In this document: piece after piece, positions 25,501-32,845 of the stretch
Layout: the number at the start of each line of letters is the position of its first letter
How positions within the stretch are numbered: position 1 is the first letter of the stretch
Origin: Luteibacter sp. OK325
GTDB lineage: Bacteria > Pseudomonadota > Gammaproteobacteria > Xanthomonadales > Rhodanobacteraceae
Direction: 5' to 3'
Assembly: GCF_003050935.1 (NCBI RefSeq)
Contig: NZ_QAOX01000002.1
Location: 372,001 to 436,000 of the forward strand
DNA length: 64,000 nt
Program-made: the position numbers and the translations under genes
Notes under the pieces: model-generated
Told to the model about the DNA's origin: nothing
Databases searched by the model: none
What the model saw: the letters and a program-made list of their open reading frames with translations, nothing else

Positions 25501-26238
25501 GATTAGTCGCACATGCAGGTTCGGCAGTAGCGTATTTCCGGAGTCGCTCACGACGCGCTTCATGAACGCAGCGTCCGATTCGAACTTCGTTTTACCAAGA
25601 AGCTCGTTGATGTTATCGCCGACGGCATCGCCAAACTCCGATGACGCGTACGTAGCAGCCGCCACAAGGATCAGGGCCGGACCGACGGTCAACCCCAGTT
25701 CGGCGACGAGAGCGAGGGTGAACGCCGTGCTGACAACGGTCGTCATCGAGCCCGTGACTATGCCGACAAACTTGCCTACGTCATCCTCCCAGATCGCCTT
25801 CTTGAAGTCGGCAATATCGAGGACCTTGCTTACCCCGCCGAGAAGGTTCTGCAGCTTTGCGGGACCTTCGAGGCCCTCGACGCCCTCGTCCAATCCACTA
25901 TTCAACGTCTTCAGGCCTTCGCTTATCTTGTCGGCCATCGGAGTGGATTCATCGCGCATCTTGCTGAGCTGGGATTCGAAGGAACCTCGCAGGCTGGCGA
26001 TCCCCTTGTTCCACGCTGCATTGTCGGCCAGGCCGAACATCTGAGTGATGGAGTCCACAGCGGCGATATTCGCCTCAGCCGCTGATGCGAGTGCCTCCGC
26101 AACGAGCGAGTCTTTGAAATCCGAAAGCTCGTCGATGCCGAGCTTGGCAGCAGTCAGGAAGTGGAATGAGTTGCTCAGGCAGGCGCGCGTCAATGCCGTC
26201 AGCGCTTCCTCGATGAACTTGGGGGTTACTTCGGTCAC
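19600..26238 (-). CDS. Giant RTX (hemolysin-type calcium-binding repeat) protein, type I secretion substrate
   Basis: 2,212 residues from a GTG with GGAG 8 nt upstream. There is no N-terminal signal peptide. Residues 1-235 are helical with a hydrophobic stretch (about 150-205; VGPALILVAAATYASSEFGD) of unknown class. Dozens of GGxGxDxLx nonapeptides then occur in blocks (about 240-330, 440-1000, 1130-1240, 1380-1430, 1530-1570, 1990-2090), separated by strands resembling the haemolysin-type calcium-binding-related domain. In about 690-960 the nonapeptides form a higher-order repeat of about 46 residues. The end (about 2100-2212) lacks repeats and should hold the secretion signal. It is the last gene of the HlyB-HlyD operon, 52 bp after HlyD. 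No acyltransferase or TolC gene is near. It may be a cytotoxin, bacteriocin or adhesin; no catalytic domain is recognisable. Confidence 0.88.
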   Translation of the reverse strand: MTEVTPKFIEEALTALTRACLSNSFHFLTAAKLGIDELSDFKDSLVAEALASAAEANIAAVDSITQMFGLADNAAWNKGIASLRGSFESQLSKMRDESTPMADKISEGLKTLNSGLDEGVEGLEGPAKLQNLLGGVSKVLDIADFKKAIWEDDVGKFVGIVTGSMTTVVSTAFTLALVAELGLTVGPALILVAAATYASSEFGDAVGDNINELLGKTKFESDAAFMKRVVSDSGNTLLPNLHVRLISGDGGDNALAAGAGIRASIFGADGNDTLLGAELGDWLNGGRGNDSLQGAAGEDRLIGGEGDDFLVGGTSSDTLDGGLGDDTYQFTDADFALADGHASVDTIIDGDGIGKITFNGQVIALGNALDGVISRAGSQGYFWQTADALFNVLIGEPTQTQTRDLILVYRPTNARIVVHNWRPGDLGIRLQDYNMPGSAENPYQLTNGDDLVGTDGDHDPNTPISGRDTIAGMDGNDGIDGGYGDDDLDGGTGSDVILGGAGNDRIHGGDGDDFIMDAAIAMNWKRYSEAQLAELRADPDVLALGAGWYVTADGLWANSNSNDAFTFLDPNVAPGGNDVIYAGDGNDVVRSGEGNDIVYGENGNDQLSGGADDDVVSGGDGNDIIRGDRNDAAGYTIASTAKEFGDDTLSGDAGDDEILGQGGDDTIYGGSGKDRLWGDDPSLAAIHHGNDYIDGGDDDDYLEGGGGSDTLLGGSGNDTLWGDGDPTVLAEVNHGNDTLDGGDGDDILAGGGGNDVLLGGDGADILHGDDVLGHVAQAFHGADVLDGGQGNDYLEGGGGDDSLSGSDGDDTLWGDASVSGLDSAYQGRDILDGGAGNDHLVGGGGADTLAGGDGNDILEGDADVAIVATSAHGNDILDGGAGDDILVGDGGDDQLAGGTGADTIYGDRQNLAEAAHGNDRLDGGDGNDILYGQGGNDIVVGGNGDDYIDGDDAIVSESVQGNDTLDGGAGNDSIRGRGGNDILIGGTGVDALDGGLGNDEYRYKMGDASQPGYYDSNGYYIIEGITDEDGSNTIVLDVASTSTSLSLVRNYYGIGDVVLKYSDSDSIYVYDGLREGGFTVRFNDGVSMTLDEIARRTPLGSSADDTIYAFDYAETINAGLGSDTVYAGAGDDVIFGGDGNDRLYGEDGNDTIYGENGVNSMYGGNGDDLLVAGAGFGYMDGGEGNDTLVGGAGNDTMAGGNGDDRFVIGRNGSIDTIDDALGMNVIAFSGFDLSKMFLRRSDTSLSISFTDAYQSYINVANLFDSSTGHAKRGLVVEFNGVTYAYTPEMIEQEVVRATSIGGQINGGPGDDHIIGSDQMDYLYGKDGNDLIEGGAASDTLDGGQGNDSLRGGADDDTLSGSYGSDLYLYGLGDGSDRVTDIGYATDMDEIRFDSGIAVSDVTWRRNNNDMILTIRNSGSITLVGFFISANASQIVDGIRFADGTYLSTISMAMQLNKGTEADDILVGLTLDDTLEGLGGNDKISGGDGADIIVGGKGNDELYGQAGNDTYQYAPGDGVDIIDTYAGNPGPGADVLEFLAGISSTDVLLYRGADVGSTTGAGDDLIIVLPKTHGQVTIRNYFQTDQSHRLSDIRFADGVHWDAAQVASRATNLAGDATVMPGTAGDDIFVVDNRADVPGSGTLPQGVDTVSTAIDGYVLPDRITNLILTGPLSSAGTGNVLSNTITGNDGDNRLSGSVNVFYSGKDTFVGGKGDDVYVVDWSNPYYIVDRGYYDDTVVEKAGEGIDTIVSYSYSAALPDNVEVLVDMYGSSSVFTGHSVLVSAQRWLQGNSLDNTIVGGVSFMGFGLNIDGGTGADLMYGADSNDTFYVDNVGDRAIELRGDGGGTDTVRTSVNFTLETNVENIMSVGSAGLTLRGNSGANQLYGNDNGGVDTLAGGAGDDSYYLGAGDIIVELAGEGSDTVYLSDNAKTYSIANYQNVENLVLTGGTFGSAATVTGTAADNTITGGVYGDTLIGGDGNDRLTDNATYVVDYDFLIGGNGNDTLISMRGDDTLDGGAGDDSLLGGEGSTTYLWGRGDGHDTLVSERSLNNAIDVLSMRGNVTAADVSFSRNDLDVVITIDATGDTFTIKQFYSPYTAGQVMDTIERIDFTDGTSFSRSDIADRTGSEVAQGQSLAGAKPSDAASLVQGGAYLPPSAMSQQVSLLVAAMSQFGTAPGHAGTHSFDESMFAGIAQPGSNHSLQWKTPPVTDLHVF
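23360..24180. repeat. Supra-repeat of about 132-141 bp inside the RTX gene, six copies
   Basis: Within the RTX coding sequence, six consecutive units each encode four nonapeptides (x-G-N-D-x-L-D-G-G type first) followed by an 8-11-residue variable spacer that usually ends in Ala-His-Gly or similar. Four of the units keep the Gly-Asp ending of the fourth nonapeptide before the spacer. Unit lengths by my count are 46, 46, 47, 46, 44 and 44 residues. The tandem order and diverged spacers suggest duplication of a four-turn calcium-binding module. Confidence 0.65.
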
Positions 26239-26290
26239 GTGCCTCGCTCCATGCAGGTTGGGTAAGTCGACGATAAGGATGGTGAAGACA

Positions 26291-27709
26291 TCAACGCTCG
26301 CGCAGGGACTCCTGCAGGGCGGACTGCAACGGGTCGATCAGGTAATCGATCACTCGTCGTCGTCCGGTTCTGATCTCGGTCGACAAGGTCATGCCAGCGC
26401 CCAGGTGAACCTCCGCGCCGTCGACGACAAGCGTGGATCGGTCCAGGCGCACTTGGCCTCTGTAAACCCAGCCGAGTTTTTCGTCCTGGATCGCATCGTG
26501 GGAGATGCTTTCCAGCGTGCCGTCGATGTAGCCGTAGCGGGTGTACGGAAAGCTCTCGATCTTCACTCGCGCTCGCTGTCCCGCGCGAAGAAAGCCGATG
26601 TCCTTGTTGAGTACCGTGATCTCGACAGAAAGCGGGTCATCGTCGGGAACGATGGACAGGAGCGGCTGCGCAGCGGTGACGACACCACCCTGCGTATGGG
26701 CTTCGAGTTGCTGGACCGTGCCGGCGACGGGAGCGCGAAGTTGCAACGAATCGTCGTGCTGCCGCGCCTTGCGCGCCTCGGGCGCCGCTTGCGCAGCCAG
26801 TTCCCCGGCTTGCCGACCGTCGTCGAGCCATTGCCGGCGACTTTCGGTGTCCGCCGACACCATGTCCTCGCTCGCGGTGTGGATGGCGGAGCGAAGCTCG
26901 GCGCGCCGGCTGCTCTGCTCGACAAGGTCACGTTCCGCGCTAAGGACTTCCTGCTTACGGAGCAGATACTCCTGGCGTGGTACGTACTTCTTGTCGAGCA
27001 GTTTCTCGTAATCGGCCAGCCGTGTGCGAGCTACCTCGAGAAAGGACCGAAGGGGCGGCAGGGAGGCTTCGACCGTAGCCAGCTCGGCACGCTTCTGGAC
27101 GACGACGGCTTGCAATGACTGCAACCGGGACCGATAGGCAACGTATTGCCCCTGCGCCAGTGCTTGCGCACGCTCAAGCAGATCCCTGGGCAGGGATGCG
27201 TCCGCGATCAGCAGCGGCGGCTGTCCCTGCGCCGCCGCCTTTACCAAGGCGGTCGACCGGAGAACGGTCAGCGTGGCGTCCCTCCATGCGTCGTCGGCCT
27301 TGCTTGTATCGGCAAGGGCCGCGGTCCTGTCCAGTTCGAGCAACAGGTCACCACGCGCAACGTGTTGACCGTCACGGACGAGAATGCGACGGACCACGGC
27401 GGTTTCGACGGACTGGATGACCTTGGTCCGCGAGTCGGCGACGGTTTTTCCTTCTGCCACGGCAACCATTTCCAGTTCGCCAAAAAAGGACCAGATCAGT
27501 GCCAGCGTGAACAGCGCGATGATCAACCACATGGCCACACGCGGTGCGGGCGGTGCGGGCGAATCGATCAGCTCCAGGTGCGCAGGCAGAAAGGCCAGCT
27601 CATCCCTGGTGCGCGACGGAACGTCGTATTCCCCGCGCGCTTGCCACGCCGAATGGAGAGCGCCTGCATACCGGCGGAGCATGGAGAAGCGATCGTCGGG
27701 GTAGCCCAT
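26291..27709 (-). CDS. HlyD-family type I secretion membrane fusion protein
   Basis: 472 residues from the ATG at 27709, four bases after the HlyB stop, with GAGG about 8 nt upstream; the longer frame overlapping HlyB is not needed. One membrane anchor (about 58-80; VAMWLIIALFTLALIWSFFG) is followed by a biotinyl-lipoyl-like segment (VETAVVRRILVRDGQHVARGDLLLELD), a long coiled coil (about 170-320, rich in Glu/Arg/Ala heptads), and the C-terminal beta domain (SIVPDDDPLSVEITVLNKDIGFLRAGQ). The adaptor links the inner-membrane ABC exporter to an outer-membrane TolC channel. It is the middle gene of the RTX export operon. Confidence 0.93.
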   Translation of the reverse strand: MGYPDDRFSMLRRYAGALHSAWQARGEYDVPSRTRDELAFLPAHLELIDSPAPPAPRVAMWLIIALFTLALIWSFFGELEMVAVAEGKTVADSRTKVIQSVETAVVRRILVRDGQHVARGDLLLELDRTAALADTSKADDAWRDATLTVLRSTALVKAAAQGQPPLLIADASLPRDLLERAQALAQGQYVAYRSRLQSLQAVVVQKRAELATVEASLPPLRSFLEVARTRLADYEKLLDKKYVPRQEYLLRKQEVLSAERDLVEQSSRRAELRSAIHTASEDMVSADTESRRQWLDDGRQAGELAAQAAPEARKARQHDDSLQLRAPVAGTVQQLEAHTQGGVVTAAQPLLSIVPDDDPLSVEITVLNKDIGFLRAGQRARVKIESFPYTRYGYIDGTLESISHDAIQDEKLGWVYRGQVRLDRSTLVVDGAEVHLGAGMTLSTEIRTGRRRVIDYLIDPLQSALQESLRER

Positions 27710-27713
27710 GGTT

Positions 27714-29891
27714 TCAGCCTCGCTGCAATCGATGGAGGCGAAAGAAGTGGCCGTCCTCACGAGCCAGAAGAACTTCCGGTGTTCCTATCTCGACGATCCT
27801 GCCCTGCTCTACCACGGCGATCCGATCGGCGCCTCGAACGGTCGACAGCCGGTGGGCGATGATGACTACCGTGCGCCCTGCGCAGATCGCACGCATGTTG
27901 GTCATCACGGCGTGCTCGGATTCGTAATCGAGGGCGCTGGTCGCTTCGTCGAAGATCAGGATCTTCGGATCCGTCACCAGGGCACGTGCGATGGCGATTC
28001 GCTGGCGCTGCCCTCCGGAGAGTCCGTTTCCTTGCTCGCCGACCATGGTGTCGTAACCTTGGGGGAGTTGGGTGATGAATTCATGGGCGCCCGAAAGCAT
28101 CGCCGCAGCGATGACCTTCTCCATCGGCATGCCCGGATCGGAGAGCGCGATGTTCTCGCGAACGCTCCGGTTGAACAGGAAGTTCTCCTGGAGAACGACG
28201 CCGATCTGCCGGCGAAGCCAGGCCGGGTCGGCGAGAGCCAGGTCGATGCCGTCGACCAGAACCCGCCCTCGCTCCGGCACATACAGGCATTGTATGAGCT
28301 TGGTCAGGGTGCTTTTGCCGGAACCGGATCGGCCGACGATGCCCACGACCTCTCCCGCAGAAATATCCAGGTCGATATCGGAAATGACCGTCGCAGTGTC
28401 GGGTCGATACCGAAAGGAAACCTGTTCGAACGTAATCCTGCCCTTGATAGGAGGAAGCGACGCGCGGCTTCCGTCCACCTCGGTTCGTGCATTGAGGATG
28501 TCTCCCAATCGTTCGACAGAGATGCCGACCTGCTGGAAATCCTGCCAGAGCTGGGCCAACCGAATGATCGGACTCGCGACCTGACCCGCCAACATGTTGA
28601 ATGCGATCAGCTGCCCAACCGTCAGCTGACCGTCGATGACCAGTTTCGCTCCCCAGTAGAGGATGGCGACCGACACCAGCTTCTGGATCAGCTGTACTCC
28701 CTGCTGGCCTACGTTCGCCAGGCGCGTCACCCGGAACGCTGCGGAAACGTAGGCGGCAAGCTGCTTGTCCCAGGTTCGGGTCAGTCGCGGGTCGACCGCC
28801 ATCGACTTGATCGTCCCGATGCCGCTTATCGCTTCAACAAGAAATGCCTGATTGTCGGCGCCCCGCGCGAACTTCTCGTTCAGGCGACGACGTAGAGTGG
28901 GCGTAATAGCGGCAGACCAGATGCCATACAGAGGTAGCGAGACCATGACAACAAGGGAAAGCCAGCCGCTGTAGACGAACATGACGCCAAGAAAGACCAC
29001 CGTGAAAAGGAGGTCCAGGACCGACGTCAGAGTCTGCCCGGTAAGGAAATTCCGGATGTTCTCCAGCTCCCGCACGCGTGCGACGGTATCGCCTACTCGT
29101 CGCGCCTCGAAATACGCCAGTGGAAGTTTAAGGATATGCCGGAACAGACGCGCACCCAGTTCGACGTCGATACGACTCGTGGTGTGCGCGAAGGTAAATG
29201 CTCGCAGGCCTGAAAGCAGCACGTTGAACACGGTGATGCCGAGCAAGGCAACGGTGATGACGTTGAGCGTCGTCAGGGCGTGGTGCACGAGCACCTTGTC
29301 CATCACTACCTGGAAGAAAAGCGGGGTAACCAGGCCAAAAAGCTGGATGAAGAGCGATACGACGAGAACTTCCGATAACAGCTTCCGGTACTTGATCACC
29401 GCGGGAATGAACCAGGTCACGTCGAAGCGACCCAGGCCAGATCCGGGTATCGCTCGCGATGTCACCAACAGGAGTCGACCCTCATAGCGGTCAGCAAACG
29501 CCTCGAGGTCGAGGAGAAGCGGCCGCCCTTCCCTGGGGTCGTGGATCAGAACGCGCGCGTCATCTATCTTGGCCACGACAAAGCTTTGCCCGTCGTTGCG
29601 CAACGCGAGAGCGGGCAGCGCCACGCTACCGAGGCGTGCCAGGTCCTTCTGCACAATACTTGCCTTGAGTCCAAGGCGCCGCGCGGCGAGGGTCAGGTCG
29701 ACGTCATTGAGCCGCGCGTCGCCAATGCCGGCGGCGTGCCGCATCTGGGCGCTATCGGCCGCGACACCATGAAACTGGGCCAGCAACACCAGCGACTCAA
29801 GCCCGGGGTCGGAGACGCTATCGCGGCGCGGATCGTCCGCCTGCGTAATGCTCGCCCTGCTAACAGGTTCTCGCTCCGCAACCACATCCAT
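27714..29891 (-). CDS. HlyB-family type I secretion ABC exporter with C39-like domain
   Basis: 725 residues from the ATG at 29891, preceded by GGGAG at 6-7 nt; the frame to 29927 is less well supported. Residues about 25-150 are a C39-peptidase-like domain ([14 protein letters not shown]) in which the catalytic Cys is absent, as in HlyB, so it binds substrate rather than cleaving it. Six membrane helices (about 165-450) are followed by the nucleotide-binding domain with Walker [11 protein letters not shown]-loop VLQENFLF, signature LSGGQRQR, Walker [13 protein letters not shown] and the H-loop His in AHRLSTV. It exports the RTX protein of the same operon; the cytosolic C39-like domain implies an unprocessed, C-terminally targeted substrate. 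Confidence 0.95.
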   Translation of the reverse strand: MDVVAEREPVSRASITQADDPRRDSVSDPGLESLVLLAQFHGVAADSAQMRHAAGIGDARLNDVDLTLAARRLGLKASIVQKDLARLGSVALPALALRNDGQSFVVAKIDDARVLIHDPREGRPLLLDLEAFADRYEGRLLLVTSRAIPGSGLGRFDVTWFIPAVIKYRKLLSEVLVVSLFIQLFGLVTPLFFQVVMDKVLVHHALTTLNVITVALLGITVFNVLLSGLRAFTFAHTTSRIDVELGARLFRHILKLPLAYFEARRVGDTVARVRELENIRNFLTGQTLTSVLDLLFTVVFLGVMFVYSGWLSLVVMVSLPLYGIWSAAITPTLRRRLNEKFARGADNQAFLVEAISGIGTIKSMAVDPRLTRTWDKQLAAYVSAAFRVTRLANVGQQGVQLIQKLVSVAILYWGAKLVIDGQLTVGQLIAFNMLAGQVASPIIRLAQLWQDFQQVGISVERLGDILNARTEVDGSRASLPPIKGRITFEQVSFRYRPDTATVISDIDLDISAGEVVGIVGRSGSGKSTLTKLIQCLYVPERGRVLVDGIDLALADPAWLRRQIGVVLQENFLFNRSVRENIALSDPGMPMEKVIAAAMLSGAHEFITQLPQGYDTMVGEQGNGLSGGQRQRIAIARALVTDPKILIFDEATSALDYESEHAVMTNMRAICAGRTVVIIAHRLSTVRGADRIAVVEQGRIVEIGTPEVLLAREDGHFFRLHRLQRG

Positions 29892-30056
29892 GACCGGCTC
29901 CCTTGCCGTCGACGCGCAGCGCTTCAACGGGCACGTGTCCCGAAGAGCGATTCTGATGTCCCCTCTTGCAGCCCGCCCCTTCCAATGCCGGGTCTCGCAA
30001 GTTCCTGCGGGAGTATTCCATGCGAAGAAGGCATCCGGGACTGCAGTGCCGTTTCT

Positions 30057-30086
30057 TCACATCAGAAATGTGATGTCCCTCACATC
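30057..30086. promoter_or_regulatory. Overlapping dyads in the divergent RTX-operon/GH31 promoter region
   Basis: The 283-bp gap between hlyB-like and GH31 starts contains TCACATC twice (30057-30063 and 30080-30086) and two inverted repeats sharing the middle: CACAT/ATGTG (30058-30062, 30068-30072) and GATGT/ACATC (30072-30076, 30082-30086). This looks like a cluster of operator half-sites for a dimeric regulator controlling one or both divergent units. The regulator is unknown. Confidence 0.4.
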
Positions 30087-30174
30087 TCGCCTCGTGAGCG
30101 CCGCAGCGAAACGCGATGGCGTCTTCACATGGTAGGGTTTGCCACTGAGCACTCTTTTACTCAGGCCCAGACGA

Positions 30175-32781
30175 ATGACGCTAGTGCGGAAGATCCTGTT
30201 CTCGGCGGTATTTCTCCTTATCTGCATCTGCGCACCGGCCGCCCAGGCAGCTTCACCATCCGTCGTCAGCGGCTCCGCCCGCTTCACCGTCCTTACGCCA
30301 CGCGTCATCCGCATGGAATACGCCAAGGAGGGCCACTTCGAGGACGCGCCATCGCTGGTCTTCGCCACGCGCAATGACGCCCCTGCCGTCGATGCGAAGG
30401 TCTCCCATGAGCAAGGCTGGCTGGTCATTCGTACCAGCGATGTCACCTTGCGCTACAAAGAAGCCGCAGGCGTCTTTACGGCCGACAACCTGAGCATCGC
30501 GTCCAGCAAGGCGAAGCCCGCTTTCACCTGGCACCCGGGCCAGAAGGACACCGCCAACCTCGGTGGCACGGCACGTACGCTGGATCAAGTGGACGGGGAT
30601 CGCCACGCCGCCGATAACAAACCGCTGGACCTCGGCGACGGCCTGCTCTCGCGCGATGGCTGGCACGTGGTCGACGACACCGGCAGCTTCGTCTTCGGTA
30701 ATGAAAAGCTTCCCTGGGTGCATCGCCGTGCTTGCCAGGACTGCACCGACTGGACTTTCTTCGGCTACGGCCACGATTACACCGCAGCGCTGCGCGATTT
30801 CGCGCTGCTGGCTGGTCGCGAGCCGCTACCGCCACGTTATGCGTTTGGATACTGGTGGTCGCGCTACTGGAACTACAGCGACAGCGAACTGCGGGATGTC
30901 GTTGCCGACTTCGTGCGCTACCGCATTCCCCTCGACGTTCTGGTCATCGACATGGACTGGCACCGCACGGATGGTCTTTCGTCCGTGCACCCGCAGAACG
31001 ACGTGAACGGCCAGACCAAGGGCTGGACCGGCTTCACCTGGAACCGTGCCCTGTTCCCGGAACCGGAGCGTCTGTTGCAGTGGCTCCGCGACCAGGGCCT
31101 CAAGGTGACGCTGAATCTTCATCCGGCGTCCGGCATCCTGCCGCATGAAGAATCCTACGGCCGTTTCATGGGCGAGCTGAAGGCCGATCCCGCGAAGCCG
31201 CTCGCCTTCGAAGCGGCGGACCCGGCATACATGGCGGCGTTCTTTCACGCGGTGCTCGATCCGCTGCAACACATGGGCGTGAGCTTCTGGTGGCTGGACT
31301 GGCAGCAATGGCGTGAGTCTAAGGCCCTGCCCGGCCTGAGCAACACCTGGTGGCTCAACCATGTGTTCTTCACCCACATGCAGCAACAGGGTGAGAAGCG
31401 CGCGCTCATCTATCACCGCTGGGGCGGCCTGGGTAACCATCGCTACCAGATCGGCTTCTCGGGTGACTCGATCATTTCCTGGGGCTCGCTGGCGTTCCAG
31501 CCGCGCTTCACCGCGACAGCCTCCAATGTCCTGTACGGCTACTGGAGCCACGATCTCGGCGGTCATACCTTCCGTGACGAGAGCGACCCCGCGACACGCC
31601 GGATCGATCCCGAGCTTTACATTCGCTGGATGCAGTTCGGCGCGTACAGCCCGATCATGCGCACTCACACGACGAAGAATCCGGACCTGCGCAAGGAGCC
31701 GTCGCGCTTCGCACCGGCGCAGTTCGATGCGCTGCGCGAGACCGTGCTCACGCGATACACCTTGCTCCCGTACACGTACACCATGGGCCGCAAAGCCTTC
31801 GATACCGGTGTATCGCTGGTGCGGCCCATGTATTACGCGTGGCCGGACGAGGATAAGGCGTACCAGTCCAACGGACAGTACATGTTCGGTGACGACCTGC
31901 TGGTGGCACCCGTTACCGCGACGGCTGGCGATGGCGGCTTTGCGAAACAGGATGCGTGGCTGCCCAAGGGCGACTGGTTCGATGTGACTCGCGGACGCAT
32001 GCTCCACGGCGGCCGGACGGTCAGTGCCCGCTACCGGCTCGACGAAGTGCCGGTGTTCGCGCGCGCCGGCGCCATCGTGCCCACCAACAGCGACCCCACG
32101 CACAGCGTCGCGAACGACGACGGCGCCCGCACCATCGTGGTTTATCCCCGCAAGAACCAGCAGGCGGAATTGTACGAAGACGCCGGCGACGACGAGGGTT
32201 ACCGTGGCAAGGCGTTTGCGCGGACCGCGCTGACCACCGAGTGGTCGAAGCAGGCGGTGCGCCTGCGTATCGCACCGCGCGAAGGTCAGTACGCGGGCAT
32301 GGCATCGACACGTCGCTGGAGCGTGGCCTTCGTCGCATCGGCCATGCCGTCGCGCGTGACCGTCGATGGCCAGACCCTGCAGCGCGTCGAGGGTGATGCC
32401 GGGCTCAAGCCTGGCACGTGGCGGCTCGAGGGACGCACGCTGACACTGCGGCTTGCGTTGCCGGAACACGACTTCGCCAGCGCGCAGGTGGTGGACGTTA
32501 CCTGGCCCAGTGACGCGCCCGACGTCGACGGCCTCGCGGGTGAGATGCGTGACGTTCGCGAGGCGGTCGAATGGCTGAAGGGCCACTGGACCGAGTTCGG
32601 CGGTATCCCCGACGAGCTCTCGGAAGCCGCGCAGGCCGATCGCCTTATCGACTATCACCCGGAGCGCTTTGTACAGGAGGTGGCTGCGTTCCGTGCGCGG
32701 GTGCGGCGGCTGGATGCTTCGTTGGAGGAAGGTGGGGTGCCGGCGGATGTGCGGAAGCAGTTCGGGGCCAGGATGCGTTAG
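30175..32781 (+). CDS. Exported GH31 alpha-glycosidase
   Basis: 868 residues from the ATG at 30175 (CAGG about 9 nt upstream; a TTG at 30139 has its purine run too close). The signal peptide (MTLVRKILFSAVFLLICICA, cut after AAQA) implies periplasmic or outer location. An N-terminal beta domain precedes the TIM barrel, which carries the nucleophile Asp in FWWLDWQQW and the acid/base Asp in GFSGDSIISW, then HDLGGHT; the C-terminal beta domains include a DUF5110-like part. GH31 enzymes release alpha-linked glucose, xylose or other sugars. The C-terminal 90 residues (after about 780) are an extra helical tail. It converges on a LuxR-type regulator across a REP element. Confidence 0.92.
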   Translation: MTLVRKILFSAVFLLICICAPAAQAASPSVVSGSARFTVLTPRVIRMEYAKEGHFEDAPSLVFATRNDAPAVDAKVSHEQGWLVIRTSDVTLRYKEAAGVFTADNLSIASSKAKPAFTWHPGQKDTANLGGTARTLDQVDGDRHAADNKPLDLGDGLLSRDGWHVVDDTGSFVFGNEKLPWVHRRACQDCTDWTFFGYGHDYTAALRDFALLAGREPLPPRYAFGYWWSRYWNYSDSELRDVVADFVRYRIPLDVLVIDMDWHRTDGLSSVHPQNDVNGQTKGWTGFTWNRALFPEPERLLQWLRDQGLKVTLNLHPASGILPHEESYGRFMGELKADPAKPLAFEAADPAYMAAFFHAVLDPLQHMGVSFWWLDWQQWRESKALPGLSNTWWLNHVFFTHMQQQGEKRALIYHRWGGLGNHRYQIGFSGDSIISWGSLAFQPRFTATASNVLYGYWSHDLGGHTFRDESDPATRRIDPELYIRWMQFGAYSPIMRTHTTKNPDLRKEPSRFAPAQFDALRETVLTRYTLLPYTYTMGRKAFDTGVSLVRPMYYAWPDEDKAYQSNGQYMFGDDLLVAPVTATAGDGGFAKQDAWLPKGDWFDVTRGRMLHGGRTVSARYRLDEVPVFARAGAIVPTNSDPTHSVANDDGARTIVVYPRKNQQAELYEDAGDDEGYRGKAFARTALTTEWSKQAVRLRIAPREGQYAGMASTRRWSVAFVASAMPSRVTVDGQTLQRVEGDAGLKPGTWRLEGRTLTLRLALPEHDFASAQVVDVTWPSDAPDVDGLAGEMRDVREAVEWLKGHWTEFGGIPDELSEAAQADRLIDYHPERFVQEVAAFRARVRRLDASLEEGGVPADVRKQFGARMR

Positions 32782-32790
32782 TCGCTAGCA

Positions 32791-32818
32791 CCCATCGCCG
32801 ATGAATCGGCTCCCACAG
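32791..32818 (-). repeat. Single REP-type palindromic element
   Basis: Read on the minus strand, the element has the Pseudomonas/Xanthomonas REP layout: TGTGGGAGCC head, a short perfect stem (GCCGAT at 32797-32802, ATCGGC at 32805-32810, 2-nt loop) and GCGATGGG tail. It lies between the convergent GH31 and LuxR-type genes. Closely similar elements occur at 58177-58246. Confidence 0.6.
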
Positions 32819-32845
32819 GGGGGGGGTTGACAGGGGCGGGGCGGG

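Noticed and set aside
19600-26238. Repeated DNA that could suggest a CRISPR or satellite array
   Set aside because: The repeats are in phase with 27-bp (nine-codon) RTX units, vary at third positions and lie in one open frame, so they are protein repeats.
30826-32658. 610-codon open frame antisense to the GH31 gene
   Set aside because: It mirrors a GC-rich coding sequence with complete GH31 catalytic motifs on the plus strand and has low-complexity, Arg/His-rich composition.
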